Below are positions 54,418 to 63,078 of a stretch of 64,000 bases of DNA, piece by piece. The stretch is taken from positions 161,258 to 225,257 of the forward strand of contig NZ_MUXX01000002.1 in the NCBI RefSeq assembly GCF_002015045.1, written 5' to 3'. This stretch comes from Haemophilus paraphrohaemolyticus. GTDB taxonomy: Bacteria; Pseudomonadota; Gammaproteobacteria; Enterobacterales; Pasteurellaceae. Each line of letters opens with the position of its first letter. Within the stretch, counting starts at the first letter, position 1. Under the pieces are notes generated by a model. It saw only the letters and a program-made list of their open reading frames with translations. It had not been told where the DNA came from and searched no databases. Both the position numbers and the translations under genes were made by a program.

Positions 54418-55632
54418 ATGAAAAATAAAACACTCGGAAGCACACTGATTGTTGCAGGAACAACAATTGGGGCTGGAATGTTAGCGATGCCTTTAACTTC
54501 AGCGGGCATTGGCTTTGGTTTTACCGTGGTTCTTCTCGTCTCTTTATGGCTGCTACTTTGCTTTACGGCATTGCTATTCGTTGAAGCGTATCAAACTGTA
54601 GATAGCGATGCAGGCTTAGGTACATTGGCAGAAAAATATTACGGCACATTTGGGCGAGTAATTTCTACCGCTGTTCTCATTATTTTCCTTTACGCTATTT
54701 TATCTGCTTATGTTTCAGGCGGTAGCTCAATTTTGGGTGGATTACTTCCAACCATTGTGGATGCGGAAACCACAACCCAAATTGCGGGCGTGATTTTCAC
54801 CGTGGTATTCGGAAGCTTTATTGTGGTAGGTACGACTAGCGTAGATGCCGTAAATCGCATTATTTTTGGGACTAAAATCTTAGCTTTTATCTTAGTGTTG
54901 GGGCTATTACTGCCGAAAGTAACCGTAGATCATTTATTAGCAATGCCAATCAATAATGCACTATTGATTTCTGCAATGCCAATTTTCTTTACCTCATTTG
55001 GTTTCCACGGCTCGATCCCAAGCTTAAACAAATACCTTGAAGGTAATATAAAAGCATTGCGAATCTCGATTGTGGTCGGTACGGCAATTCCACTTATCGC
55101 TTATATTTTATGGCAATTAGCGACTCACGGCGTATTAAGTCAAACTGAATTTATGGAAATTTTAGAGCGTGATCCAACTTTAAACGGTTTGGCGGAAGCT
55201 GCTCACCATATTACAGGCAGTTCTATTATTGGCATCTCAGTTCGCATTTTCTCTGCCCTTGCTTTAATCACCTCATTCTTAGGGGTTGCATTAGGTTTAT
55301 TTGAAGCCTTAGAAGATTTGCTCAAACGTGTGAATATCAATGCAGGGCGTAAAAGTTTAGGTTTGCTGACATTCTTACCGCCAATGTTATTTGCATTTTT
55401 CTACCCGCAAGGTTTTATTACCGCGTTAGGTTATGCTGGGCAAATGTTCGCGTTCTACGCTGTTGTGTTACCAATTGCGATGGTATGGCGTTTACGTAGC
55501 CAAAATGCAAACCTAGCATATCGCGTAAAAGGCGGCAAAGCCTCATTGATTATCGCGTTAGTGATTGGCGTATTTATCGTGATTGTACCATTCTTAATCC
55601 AACAAGGTTTATTGCCACAGGTTGTGGGTTAG
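54418..55632 (+). CDS. tyrP: Tyrosine-specific transport protein, copy 1
   Basis: Amino-acid permease of the HAAAP family (404 residues, 11 segments) that imports tyrosine with protons. Conserved start GSTLIVAGTTIGAGMLAMPL and SAMPIFFTSFGFHGSIPSLN. The ATG 54418 is chosen over 54403 because the family starts MKNKTLGS. The next gene is a close paralogue. It is preceded by a leuA terminator and a -10-like TACAAT (54380-54385). Confidence 0.9.
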   Translation: MKNKTLGSTLIVAGTTIGAGMLAMPLTSAGIGFGFTVVLLVSLWLLLCFTALLFVEAYQTVDSDAGLGTLAEKYYGTFGRVISTAVLIIFLYAILSAYVSGGSSILGGLLPTIVDAETTTQIAGVIFTVVFGSFIVVGTTSVDAVNRIIFGTKILAFILVLGLLLPKVTVDHLLAMPINNALLISAMPIFFTSFGFHGSIPSLNKYLEGNIKALRISIVVGTAIPLIAYILWQLATHGVLSQTEFMEILERDPTLNGLAEAAHHITGSSIIGISVRIFSALALITSFLGVALGLFEALEDLLKRVNINAGRKSLGLLTFLPPMLFAFFYPQGFITALGYAGQMFAFYAVVLPIAMVWRLRSQNANLAYRVKGGKASLIIALVIGVFIVIVPFLIQQGLLPQVVG

Positions 55633-55772
55633 AAATATTTCTCAAGCTGTTGATTTTGTAAAGAAATTTATAAAATCGACCGCTTATTTTTTATTCTTAA
55701 TTTAATTATAAAAGCTATTCCGCTTTGAGCATTCTTTGCTAGAATGCAACCTTCTTATATACAGGAGAGCTT

Positions 55773-56990
55773 ATGAAAAATAAAATTTTGGGCAGTGCCC
55801 TAATGATTGCAGGCACGACCATCGGAGCAGGAATGCTGGCAATGCCACTCACCTCCGCAGGAATGGGGTTTGGGATGACGCTCGTCTTACTCGTTAGTTT
55901 GTGGTTATTGCTTACCTATACAGGCTTGCTCTTTATGGAAGTATACCAAACCGCTAAACAACAAGATGTAGGCGTAGCAACGCTTGCTGAACAATATTTC
56001 GGTATGACTGGGCGTGTGCTTGCAACTGCGAGTTTATTGATTTTACTTTATGCACTTTTAGCCGCTTATATCACAGGTGGTGGTTCACTCGTTTCAGGGA
56101 TTTTACCTGAAAGTTTAGGAGCTGATAACGCATTAAAAGTTGGGATTTTAATCTTTACCCTTATTCTTGGTGCATTTGTGGTTGTAGGAATTAAAGGCGT
56201 GGACGGCTTAACCCGCGTGCTTTTCATCGGAAAAATCATTGCATTTATCGGCGTATTGATGATGATGTTACCGAAAGCTAAATTGGAAAACCTCACCGCA
56301 GTACCACTTGATAACTTATTAGTGATTTCAGCGATTCCGATTTTCTTCACATCTTTCGGTTTCCACGTAATTATGGGTAGTATCAACAGCTACTTAGAAG
56401 CGGACATCAAAAAAATCCGCGTGGCGGTGTTAATCGGGACGTTAATCCCATTAACCGCGTACCTCTTATGGCAATTAGCAACGCACGGCGTATTAAGCCA
56501 AAATGAGTTTGCAACATTATTAAAACAAGATGCAACCTTAAACGGCTTAGTCAAGGCGACCAGCCAAATCACAGGTAGTACAATTTTGGGCGAGATGGTT
56601 CGAATCTTCTCAACCTTGGCATTGATTACCTCATTCTTAGGTGTAGCAATGGGGATCTTTGAAGGCGTAGGCGATTTACTCAAACGCGTGAATTTACCAA
56701 ATAACCGCTTAGTTTTAACCCCATTAACCTTTATTCCACCGCTTGCGTTTGCGTTGTTCTATCCAAACGGCTTTATCGCAGCATTAGGCTATGCGGGTTT
56801 ACTCTTCGCATTCTACGGCTTAGTGCTTCCAATCGGCTTAGCGTGGAAAACCCGTCAACAACATCCAAATCTTCCATATCGTGTTGCAGGCGGAAACTTG
56901 GCGTTAATCGTAGCTCTGATTATGGGCGTGATTATTATGATCATTCCATTCTTAATGGAAACGGGCATTTTACCGCCAGTGGCTGGTTAA
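55773..56990 (+). CDS. tyrP: Tyrosine-specific transport protein, copy 2
   Basis: Paralogue of the preceding gene (405 residues; same MKNKILGSALMIAGTTIGAG start and same segment order). The central motif is ISAIPIFFTSFGFHVIMGSI. H. influenzae also has two TyrP proteins. AGGAGA precedes the ATG. The copies differ throughout, so the duplication is old. The gene is separated from copy 1 by 140 bp holding an uptake signal and a TAGAAT box (55740-55745), so it probably has its own promoter. It ends next to an insertion-sequence remnant. Confidence 0.9.
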   Translation: MKNKILGSALMIAGTTIGAGMLAMPLTSAGMGFGMTLVLLVSLWLLLTYTGLLFMEVYQTAKQQDVGVATLAEQYFGMTGRVLATASLLILLYALLAAYITGGGSLVSGILPESLGADNALKVGILIFTLILGAFVVVGIKGVDGLTRVLFIGKIIAFIGVLMMMLPKAKLENLTAVPLDNLLVISAIPIFFTSFGFHVIMGSINSYLEADIKKIRVAVLIGTLIPLTAYLLWQLATHGVLSQNEFATLLKQDATLNGLVKATSQITGSTILGEMVRIFSTLALITSFLGVAMGIFEGVGDLLKRVNLPNNRLVLTPLTFIPPLAFALFYPNGFIAALGYAGLLFAFYGLVLPIGLAWKTRQQHPNLPYRVAGGNLALIVALIMGVIIMIIPFLMETGILPPVAG

Positions 56991-56992
56991 TA

Positions 56993-57310
56993 GGCATAGT
57001 AGACAAAATTGTTGCTAACGTTTATTTTTCAAAATGTTAGCAACTATTTTTATTTAAAAAATCTTTTATAAACATCAGCTTATGTTTTTTTCGTTAATCC
57101 ATTATGATTATTTAACTGACGCTTTAGATGGTTAAATAATCTTTCTGGCCTATATGTCGTATTTTCGATATTTATTTCAGTATACCTTTTAAAGGTGAAT
57201 AAATAATTCATATAATACTTCAAACTTGTATAAGCACCCCTCACATTCCTGTGTTTATAAGGAAAATAGCCCTTTTCATTCGCTTTATCACTCAATTCTT
57301 TAAAAAAATT
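56993..57310 (-). mobile_element. Insertion-sequence remnant with GGCATAGTAGACAA end
   Basis: The left boundary is the 14-bp end GGCATAGTAGACAA (56993-57006), followed inward by a hairpin GTTGCTAAC / GTTAGCAAC (57011-57019, 57036-57044) and the C-terminal part of a transposase gene. The right side is cut off by the IS1016-like element at 57311. The same end and hairpin order recur at 30495. Confidence 0.72.
57037..57310 (-). pseudogene. Transposase C-terminal fragment (IS1249/IS256-like pattern)
   Basis: Reading in from 57310 the frame gives NFFKELSDKANEKGYF, then YKHRNVRGAYTSLKYY, YLFTFKRYTEINIENTT, LFNHLKRQLNNHNGLTKK. After a one-base shift in an A7 run (57085-57091) it continues HKLMFIKDFLNKNSC and stops at 57037-57039. 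The AY-SL, YLFT, NTT, LK-x-L-x-H-x-GL pattern is that of a DDE-type transposase C-terminus; family assignment is tentative. The N-terminal part is missing. Confidence 0.65.
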
Positions 57311-57927
57311 GGGGCTGTACTAGATAACGACTAAAAATTCCATTTAGGTTAGAATAAACCAATGAGAAAAAGTCGCTTATTACTTTCATCGATTACGCTT
57401 ACTCATCTATCAAACAAGCCCACATTTGGAAATGTTTGAAAGCGAGATTGAAACCAATGAAAGCTATTTCGGTGCTACTCGAAAAGGCTACGTGGTCGTA
57501 GTGCCGTGGGAAAAGTCGCAGTATTCGGACTTCCCAAAAGAAATAGTAAGGTCTATACCGTCGTTGTCCCTAATTCGCAATCAGCGACATTATTGCCAAT
57601 TATCCGAGAGAAAGTTAAGCCTGATAGCATAGTGTACACGAATACCTTTCGTCGTTATGATGTGCTTGATGTCAGTGAATTTAGCCATTTTCGCCTCAAT
57701 CACAGCACGCATTTTACTGAAAATCATCACCACATAAACGGAATTGAGAATTTTGGGAATCAAGCAAAACGCCATTTACGCAAGTTTAATGGCATGCCCA
57801 AAGAGCATTTTGAGCTATATTTAAAGGAATGTGAATGGCGTTTTAACAATAGTGAAATAAGATCTCAAATTTTCATTTTAAAACAATTAGTTAAGGAGGT
57901 TTTGGTCTAGTTATCTAGTACAGCCCC
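57311..57927 (+). mobile_element. IS1016-like element (IS1595 family), degenerate
   Basis: Terminal inverted repeats GGGGCTGTACTAGATAAC at 57311-57328 and its complement ending at 57927. At 617 bp it is shorter than intact relatives because of an internal deletion. No clear target duplication flanks it. Its left end interrupts an older transposase remnant. Confidence 0.88.
57362..57910 (+). pseudogene. IS1016-like transposase, deleted and frameshifted
   Basis: Begins MRKSRL, then about 35 codons are missing; a different frame resumes with YYFHRLRLLIYQTSPHLEMF. A one-base loss near 57489-57491 shifts the frame again into GKVAVFGLPKRNSKVYTV, which runs to 57910 (QAKRHLRKFNGMPKEHFELY). Both Asp residues of the catalytic triad are replaced by Asn (ETNESYF for E-x-DESYF and VYTNTF for VYTDTF), and the usual Trp in IENFWNQ is Gly. 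The element is dead in several ways. Confidence 0.88.
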
Positions 57928-57974
57928 AAGAAAAAAACAAATGCTTTCAAGCATTGAATAGCAAGGCTTAGGGG

Positions 57975-58016
57975 TTAGTTATACGGTTTTTTCACGGTTT
58001 AAGCCCGTATAACTAA
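57975..58016. repeat. Perfect 12-bp inverted repeat downstream of tRNA-Val
   Basis: TTAGTTATACGG (57975-57986) and CCGTATAACTAA (58005-58016) with an 18-nt loop. No T-tract suits a terminator. Between the insertion sequence and the tRNA nothing else is coding. Confidence 0.55.
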
Positions 58017-58060
58017 AAACTTGGGTTTTTATGATACGCTTTGAGATGTTAAGAAGCAAT

Positions 58061-58096
58061 AAAAAAGCCTTTCGAACTAGGCTACACAAGGCTTTT
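58061..58096 (-). terminator. tRNA-Val terminator
   Basis: On the minus strand AAAAGCCT ... AGGCTTTTTT, starting about 34 bp after the tRNA 3' end. Confidence 0.7.
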
Positions 58097-58129
58097 ACGA
58101 GCGGTTACGAAAGGCTACAATAGGAGTTA

Positions 58130-58206
58130 TGGTGCGACTAGCTGGACTCGAACCAGTGACCCCCACCATGTCAAGGTGGTGCTCTAACCAACTGAGCTAT
58201 AGTCGC
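58130..58206 (-). tRNA. tRNA-Val(GAC)
   Basis: 77 nt with encoded CCA. Acceptor GCGACTA / TAGTCGC, D-arm GAGC-paired, anticodon arm CCACC-TTGACAT-GGTGG with anticodon GAC, discriminator A. Highly similar to E. coli tRNA-Val(GAC). In the T-arm the outer pair is an A-C mismatch (ACTGG / CCAGC). Confidence 0.96.
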
Positions 58207-58294
58207 ATAATTGGTTTGTATTCTATTGAAAAAGTAGAAATAATGCAACTATTTTTCGCATCAAGCGGTTATTTATACATCATATTTTGCAAAT

Positions 58295-58993
58295 TTATAG
58301 ATCGTCAATCACCACATAAATTTTTGATACAGGACCGTGTACGCCAACCACTTTGATTAACTCAATATCCGCTGTCGCACTTGGGCCTGAGATAATGTTG
58401 ATACAAGATGGCATACGTTCGCCTGCTTGGGCTTTTTGGTGCAAAATTTGTGCTAATTGTGCCACGCGTGGCAATACTTGGCTTTTACGCACCACAACCA
58501 CAGAAGTCGTTGGAAGCAAGCTAGTTGAACGCCCATTGTCTTTAGTCGCAAATAACACGATACCACCAGACTCGGTTAAACCGTATTCAGCGTGAACGAT
58601 CCCGATGTTTGCCGCCGCAGATTTCACGATGTTTTCTTCATTTTGCTGGAAATCCCACACGAAGCTGTCGAAGTGTGCTTGTACAGCATCAGTAATGCCC
58701 AATGCATTTAAGCGTGCATCGTTATTTAACACCACGCTACCGCCACCGTATTTTTGGCAAACGTCCACAACGGCTTGTGCAACATCAGCTTCTTTGGTTT
58801 CTACCACATCCACCAGTAACACTTTAGCGAAGTTCATAAATTCTTCGCAAAGCTCTTGTTGCGATAAATGGGTTAAGCGTGTGGTTGGGTGATCGTTAAC
58901 AGGCGTATCCATTTGATCTGGCACGAGTTTACGTTCACGCCCCATTTTCGCCGCCAATTTATTTAAAAAATTCTCTCTATTTTCTACGTTCAT
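58295..58993 (-). CDS. lutC: Lactate utilisation protein LutC (YkgG/LldG)
   Basis: Third subunit of the LutABC (LldEFG) L-lactate dehydrogenase complex. 232 residues of the LUD domain, with VENRENFLNKLAAKMGRERK at the N-terminus, LTESGGIVLFATKDNGRSTS and LPRVAQLAQILHQ, and C-terminal ISGPSATADIEL. Last gene of the lutABC set; it starts 12 bp after lutB. The gene order A-B-C on the minus strand is the usual one. Confidence 0.93.
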   Translation of the reverse strand: MNVENRENFLNKLAAKMGRERKLVPDQMDTPVNDHPTTRLTHLSQQELCEEFMNFAKVLLVDVVETKEADVAQAVVDVCQKYGGGSVVLNNDARLNALGITDAVQAHFDSFVWDFQQNEENIVKSAAANIGIVHAEYGLTESGGIVLFATKDNGRSTSLLPTTSVVVVRKSQVLPRVAQLAQILHQKAQAGERMPSCINIISGPSATADIELIKVVGVHGPVSKIYVVIDDL

Positions 58994-59005
58994 TGTGTTG
59001 TCCTT

Positions 59006-60415
59006 TTATTTACGATTCGCAAACCACTCGCGGAAACTTTCACCTTCTGGCGTTGGTAAGTCACGTGCTTTTGTCCATTCGCCCAATGCACCTGCTTGAA
59101 TTGGGGCTTTACCATTTTTGATAAATTTACCCGCCAATTTCGCACCGATTTTCACGCCCGCATTCCAAAGCGTTGGATGTGAGTTGGCAAAAGTGAAACC
59201 TTTGATTTCAATTTGTTCAAGTTTCGGTGTAAGCCCTTCTTCCACCAATTTTTCACGGTGTTTTAAGATAAGCTGTGCCAGTGGAATTTTCACAGGGCAA
59301 ACGCTGTTACACGCATTACACAATGAGCAAGCATATGGTAATTCTTTGAACTCATCGTAACCGCCAAGTAACGGAGAAATCACCGCACCGATTGGGCCTG
59401 GATAAATTGAGCCGTAGCCGTGTCCACCAATTTGGCGATAAGCAGGGCAAGTGTTCAAGCACGCACCACAACGGATACAACGTAAAACTTCTTCAAATTC
59501 GCTCTCTAAAATTTTTGAACGACCGTTATCAACAATCACTAAGTGAAAATCTTCAGGACCATCAACTTCACCTTCTAAGCGAGGGCCTGTTAACCAAGTA
59601 TTGTAAGCGGTTAATTTCGCCCCTACCGCACTGCGGCAAAGCATGGTGATTAACACATCCACCTCTTTGAAAGTTGGAGCGATACGTTCCATTCCCATTA
59701 CTGCGATGTGTGTTTTGGGGACCGTGGTAGCCAAACGTAAGTTACCTTCATTAGTTACCAAGCAGACAGAACCTGTTTCTGGCACAGCAAAGTTACAACC
59801 TGAAATCCCAATATCGGCTTCTAAAAAATCTTTGCGTAAGGTTTTACGCACAAAAGCGTTCATCTCTTCTGGTTGTTCGCTGCCTTCATAGCCTAAAACT
59901 TCATGCAATTCTTTGCGAATACGGTGGCGATCTTTGTGAATTGCAGGCACAACAATGTGAGAAGGTTTATCACCCACGATTTGTAGTAAGTATTCGCCCA
60001 AGTCGGTTTCCACCACTTTGATGCCTTCTGCTTCTAAAACGTGGTTCATACCGATTTCTTCAGTCACCATTGATTTTGATTTCACAATGGTTTTCGCCTT
60101 TTTTTCTAATGCAACTTGGCGAATATAAGCGGTCGCTTCTTCTGCAGTTTCTGCAAAAAAGACTTTACCACCATTTTGGGTCACTTTTTCGCTTAATTGG
60201 TAAAGATATGCGTCTAGGTTCGCTAAAACGTGATTACGGAACTGTTTAGAAAGATCGCGCCACTCTTCCCAGTTACCTAATTCGTCCACCATTTTTTGGC
60301 GGTTTGCACCGATAGTTTCTTGTGCTTTTACTACCGCTTTACGCATAATTTCGTTATTAACTTGTTGGTCAATGCGTTGTTTAAATGGTAGCGTGCTTGT
60401 TTGTAAATGTGACAT
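59006..60415 (-). CDS. lutB: Lactate utilisation iron-sulfur protein LutB (YkgF/LldF)
   Basis: Electron-transfer subunit of the L-lactate dehydrogenase complex. 469 residues: an N-terminal LUD domain (with PETGSVCLVTNEGNLRLATT), then two 4Fe-4S clusters, CIRCGACLNTCPAYRQIGGH and CSLCNACNSVCPVKIPL, and a C-terminal DUF3390-type tail. All cluster Cys are intact. It abuts lutA (1 bp) and lutC (12 bp), indicating one operon. Confidence 0.95.
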   Translation of the reverse strand: MSHLQTSTLPFKQRIDQQVNNEIMRKAVVKAQETIGANRQKMVDELGNWEEWRDLSKQFRNHVLANLDAYLYQLSEKVTQNGGKVFFAETAEEATAYIRQVALEKKAKTIVKSKSMVTEEIGMNHVLEAEGIKVVETDLGEYLLQIVGDKPSHIVVPAIHKDRHRIRKELHEVLGYEGSEQPEEMNAFVRKTLRKDFLEADIGISGCNFAVPETGSVCLVTNEGNLRLATTVPKTHIAVMGMERIAPTFKEVDVLITMLCRSAVGAKLTAYNTWLTGPRLEGEVDGPEDFHLVIVDNGRSKILESEFEEVLRCIRCGACLNTCPAYRQIGGHGYGSIYPGPIGAVISPLLGGYDEFKELPYACSLCNACNSVCPVKIPLAQLILKHREKLVEEGLTPKLEQIEIKGFTFANSHPTLWNAGVKIGAKLAGKFIKNGKAPIQAGALGEWTKARDLPTPEGESFREWFANRK

Positions 60416-60416
60416 T

Positions 60417-61154
60417 TTAGGCTTCTCCCTCTTCTTGCATTAACACTTCCGCAATGTGCATCACTTTTACGTTTTTCCCTTCACGGCTTAAACGACCAGC
60501 GATATTCATCAAGCAGCTTACGTCTGCACCGACTAAATAATCAGGCTCTACTTCTGAAATGTTAACTACTTTTTCTGTCACCATTTCACCTGAAATCTCT
60601 GCCATTTTTACCGAGAATGTGCCGCCGAAACCGCAGCAAGTTTGTTGGTTGTGAATTGGCATTAACTCTAACCCTTTTACATTTTGAAGTAGGGTTAATG
60701 GCTCATTCACCACGCCTAATTTACGCGTTAAACTGCAAGATGGGTGATAAACGGCTTTACCTGTTAAGCGTGCACCCACGTTGGTTTTGCCTAAAACATT
60801 CACGATAAAAGCGGTTAAATCGTGGAAACGATTTGCAACTTTTTCTGCACGTTTTGCCCATTCAGGTTCACCAAAACGAGTGAAATATTCTGAGTAGTTT
60901 TTGATTGCATATACGCAAGAACCCGCAGGGGCTACAATTGGGTAATCATTCACTTCAAAAGTTTCAACTAATTTTTTCATTCCTGCTAGGGCATCTTTTG
61001 CATATCCGCTGTTAATTGCAGGTTGTCCACAACAGCCTTGTTTTTCAAGGAAAATCACGTTACAGCCTAGTTTTTCGAGTAATAACACGCTGTTTTTCGC
61101 CACATTGCTTTTTATAATGTCTGCGATACAGGTTACATAAAAATTCACGTTCAT
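60417..61154 (-). CDS. lutA: Lactate utilisation protein LutA (YkgE/LldE)
   Basis: CCG-domain subunit of the L-lactate dehydrogenase complex. 245 residues with two Cys-rich motifs typical of heterodisulfide-reductase-like proteins: EKQGCCGQPAINSGYAKDA and QTCCGFGGTFSVKMAEISG. I start at ATG 61154 with TAGGTGGG upstream; a GTG at 61166 overlaps that site. It heads lutA-lutB-lutC. lldP lies upstream with two repeats and a hairpin between. Confidence 0.94.
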   Translation of the reverse strand: MNVNFYVTCIADIIKSNVAKNSVLLLEKLGCNVIFLEKQGCCGQPAINSGYAKDALAGMKKLVETFEVNDYPIVAPAGSCVYAIKNYSEYFTRFGEPEWAKRAEKVANRFHDLTAFIVNVLGKTNVGARLTGKAVYHPSCSLTRKLGVVNEPLTLLQNVKGLELMPIHNQQTCCGFGGTFSVKMAEISGEMVTEKVVNISEVEPDYLVGADVSCLMNIAGRLSREGKNVKVMHIAEVLMQEEGEA

Positions 61155-61215
61155 TTGAATTCCCACCTAATAAATAAAAATAAGAAATAATCGTATTTAG
61201 AAAGCCATAAATGAC

Positions 61216-61239
61216 AAAAGGAAGCAAATGCTTCCTTTT
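61216..61239. terminator. Hairpin between lldP and lutA
   Basis: Perfect stem AAAAGGAAGCA / TGCTTCCTTTT with a 2-nt gap, T-rich on either strand. It could end or attenuate lldP transcription before lutABC. Confidence 0.75.
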
Positions 61240-61248
61240 AATGTTTTT

Positions 61249-61375
61249 CCTATAGCTTACGCCATAGGTTATGCATAAGTAAGCCCCTTTGGGACTTTCA
61301 AGCGGTTATGTTTTAAATTTCTTACATTCAGCAAGAGGTGCTGATTTATGCTTATCCTAGGGCGAAAGCCCTAGG
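61249..61375. repeat. Head-to-head pair of two-hairpin REP-like repeats, copies 3 and 4
   Basis: Copy 3 (plus): CCTATAGC-TTAC-GCCATAGG (61249-61268), spacer TTATGCATAAGT, then AAGCCCC-TTT-GGGACTT. Copy 4 (minus): CCTAGGGC-TTTC-GCCCTAGG (61375-61356), spacer ATAAGCATAAAT, then CAGCA-x5-TGCTG. Same layout as at 21914 and 29941. Confidence 0.82.
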
Positions 61376-61382
61376 AAATTAT

Positions 61383-62987
61383 CTACACATTAAAGAATAA
61401 TGGAATCACCGTTAAAGCAGCGATTGCTGCAATAACACCGTAGATAAACATTGGTACTACAGTTTTCTTAATGATTGCACCTTCTTGGTTTTCGATACCT
61501 AATACAGAGTTTACTGCCACGATGTTGTTGATACACACCATATTACCCATTGCACCGCCTGCAGATTGTAATGCAAGAACAAGTGAAGCAGAGATACCTG
61601 TAATTTCAGCTGTTGATAATTGTACACTACCGAATGTTAAGTTCGAAACGGTATTTGAACCTGAGAAGAATGCACCCACTGCACCTAAATATGATGCGAA
61701 GATTGTCCAATATTCCCCTGTTGCGTGAGCAAAGCTACGACCGATGATTTTCACCATTGACTCATCGCCACCCACTAACATTAAGTTCACCATAATTAAC
61801 GCACCGATTAAAGCGATGAATGGGTTACGAACTTGTTTTAAACTGCTTGAGAAAATACCTTTCACATTGCTTGCAGACATTGAGAACACAGGAATTGCAA
61901 TTAATACTGTGATTACAAATGGAATCAATGCTGGTACATAAAGCAATTTATAGCTTGCGTTCATACCTGTGCCGAAGATATTTTTCAGGCTGAAAATTAA
62001 ACCTTCACTGATCTCAAAGTGACCTAATGAACCTAATTGCATACCGACCCATTCAGTTGCATTGTTCATCATTGCTTTGAATGGTAATTGTTTAACACGA
62101 GTTAAGATTAAGAAAACAATTAATAAACCTGTTGGTAACAATGCTTTTGCAACTTCTTTACCTGTTACGGCAGTATTATCTAAAGTATTTTCTACTTTCG
62201 CTAAACCAACGCCTTTATTTGCTAAGAAGATTGATAAGAACATACCAATTGCACCACCTACTAATGATGGGAATTCGTAGTTTACTTGAGCAAGTAAGAA
62301 ATAAGGTGCTACGCAAGCTAATACGCTTAAGTAAATGAAAACGATATTTTGACGAATTTCTTTCCAAGTTACGATAAAACTTAACGCAATCACAGGAATG
62401 ATAAATGCCGCAATCGAGTGAATCGTTGCTGTCATAGAACCAATCTCTAAGATTTTATCTTCTGGAAGGTTCAATGGACCGAAACCAAACCATGTTGGTG
62501 TACCTACTGCACCGAATGAAACTGGCACTGAGTTCATAATTAACGCAACAATCGCCACACGAATTGGGTTGAAACCTAAACCCACTAAGATTGGCGCTGC
62601 AATTGCTGCTGGTGTACCGAAGCCACTTGCTCCTTCAATCATAAAAGCAAACGCCCAACCGATAATCATCAACTGTGCTACAGGGTTTGGGTTAATGTTA
62701 CCTAGCCATTTACGCAGCGTGTTTGTTACGCCAGACACTTCTGAGAAGCGGTTGAAAAGAATTGCTCCGAAAATAACCGTTACAGGCGTTAATACATCAA
62801 CCACCGCTGATGCAATTTTCGCACTAATAATAGAAACATCAGTCGCAAAGAAGATCAAATGAATAATTAACACTACTGCTGCAATCCAAGGTAGAGCAAC
62901 GTAAGATGGGAGAGCATTACGTTTTACCATTAGGTAAATCAATAATACAATTGGGAAAATACTAAGAAATAGAGCCATAAGGTTCAC
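61383..62987 (-). CDS. lldP: L-lactate permease
   Basis: LctP-family lactate:H+ symporter, 534 residues, about 13 membrane segments. Conserved stretches: AFMIEGASGFGTPAAIAAPI, ALIMNSVPVSFGAVGTPTW and SGSNTVSNLTFG near the C-terminus, followed by QSAGGAMGNMVCINNIV. AGGTG lies upstream of the ATG. With lutABC downstream it forms a lactate uptake and oxidation locus. A CRP-like site lies upstream. Confidence 0.96.
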   Translation of the reverse strand: MNLMALFLSIFPIVLLIYLMVKRNALPSYVALPWIAAVVLIIHLIFFATDVSIISAKIASAVVDVLTPVTVIFGAILFNRFSEVSGVTNTLRKWLGNINPNPVAQLMIIGWAFAFMIEGASGFGTPAAIAAPILVGLGFNPIRVAIVALIMNSVPVSFGAVGTPTWFGFGPLNLPEDKILEIGSMTATIHSIAAFIIPVIALSFIVTWKEIRQNIVFIYLSVLACVAPYFLLAQVNYEFPSLVGGAIGMFLSIFLANKGVGLAKVENTLDNTAVTGKEVAKALLPTGLLIVFLILTRVKQLPFKAMMNNATEWVGMQLGSLGHFEISEGLIFSLKNIFGTGMNASYKLLYVPALIPFVITVLIAIPVFSMSASNVKGIFSSSLKQVRNPFIALIGALIMVNLMLVGGDESMVKIIGRSFAHATGEYWTIFASYLGAVGAFFSGSNTVSNLTFGSVQLSTAEITGISASLVLALQSAGGAMGNMVCINNIVAVNSVLGIENQEGAIIKKTVVPMFIYGVIAAIAALTVIPLFFNV

Positions 62988-63078
62988 CTACAAAAAAGAG
63001 ATATTTTTTTGATAGCAATTGCTAGTCGGCGTGATTGTAAACGAGTTATTAAATAAAGATAGAATAATGTTACAGTTT

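Noticed and set aside
57506..57910. A seemingly complete 134-codon gene
   Set aside because: It is only the C-terminal part of the IS1016-like transposase after a frameshift.
57301..57938. Target-site duplication around the IS1016-like element
   Set aside because: Flanks are both A-rich (AAAAAATT and AAGAAAAA) but not true direct repeats.
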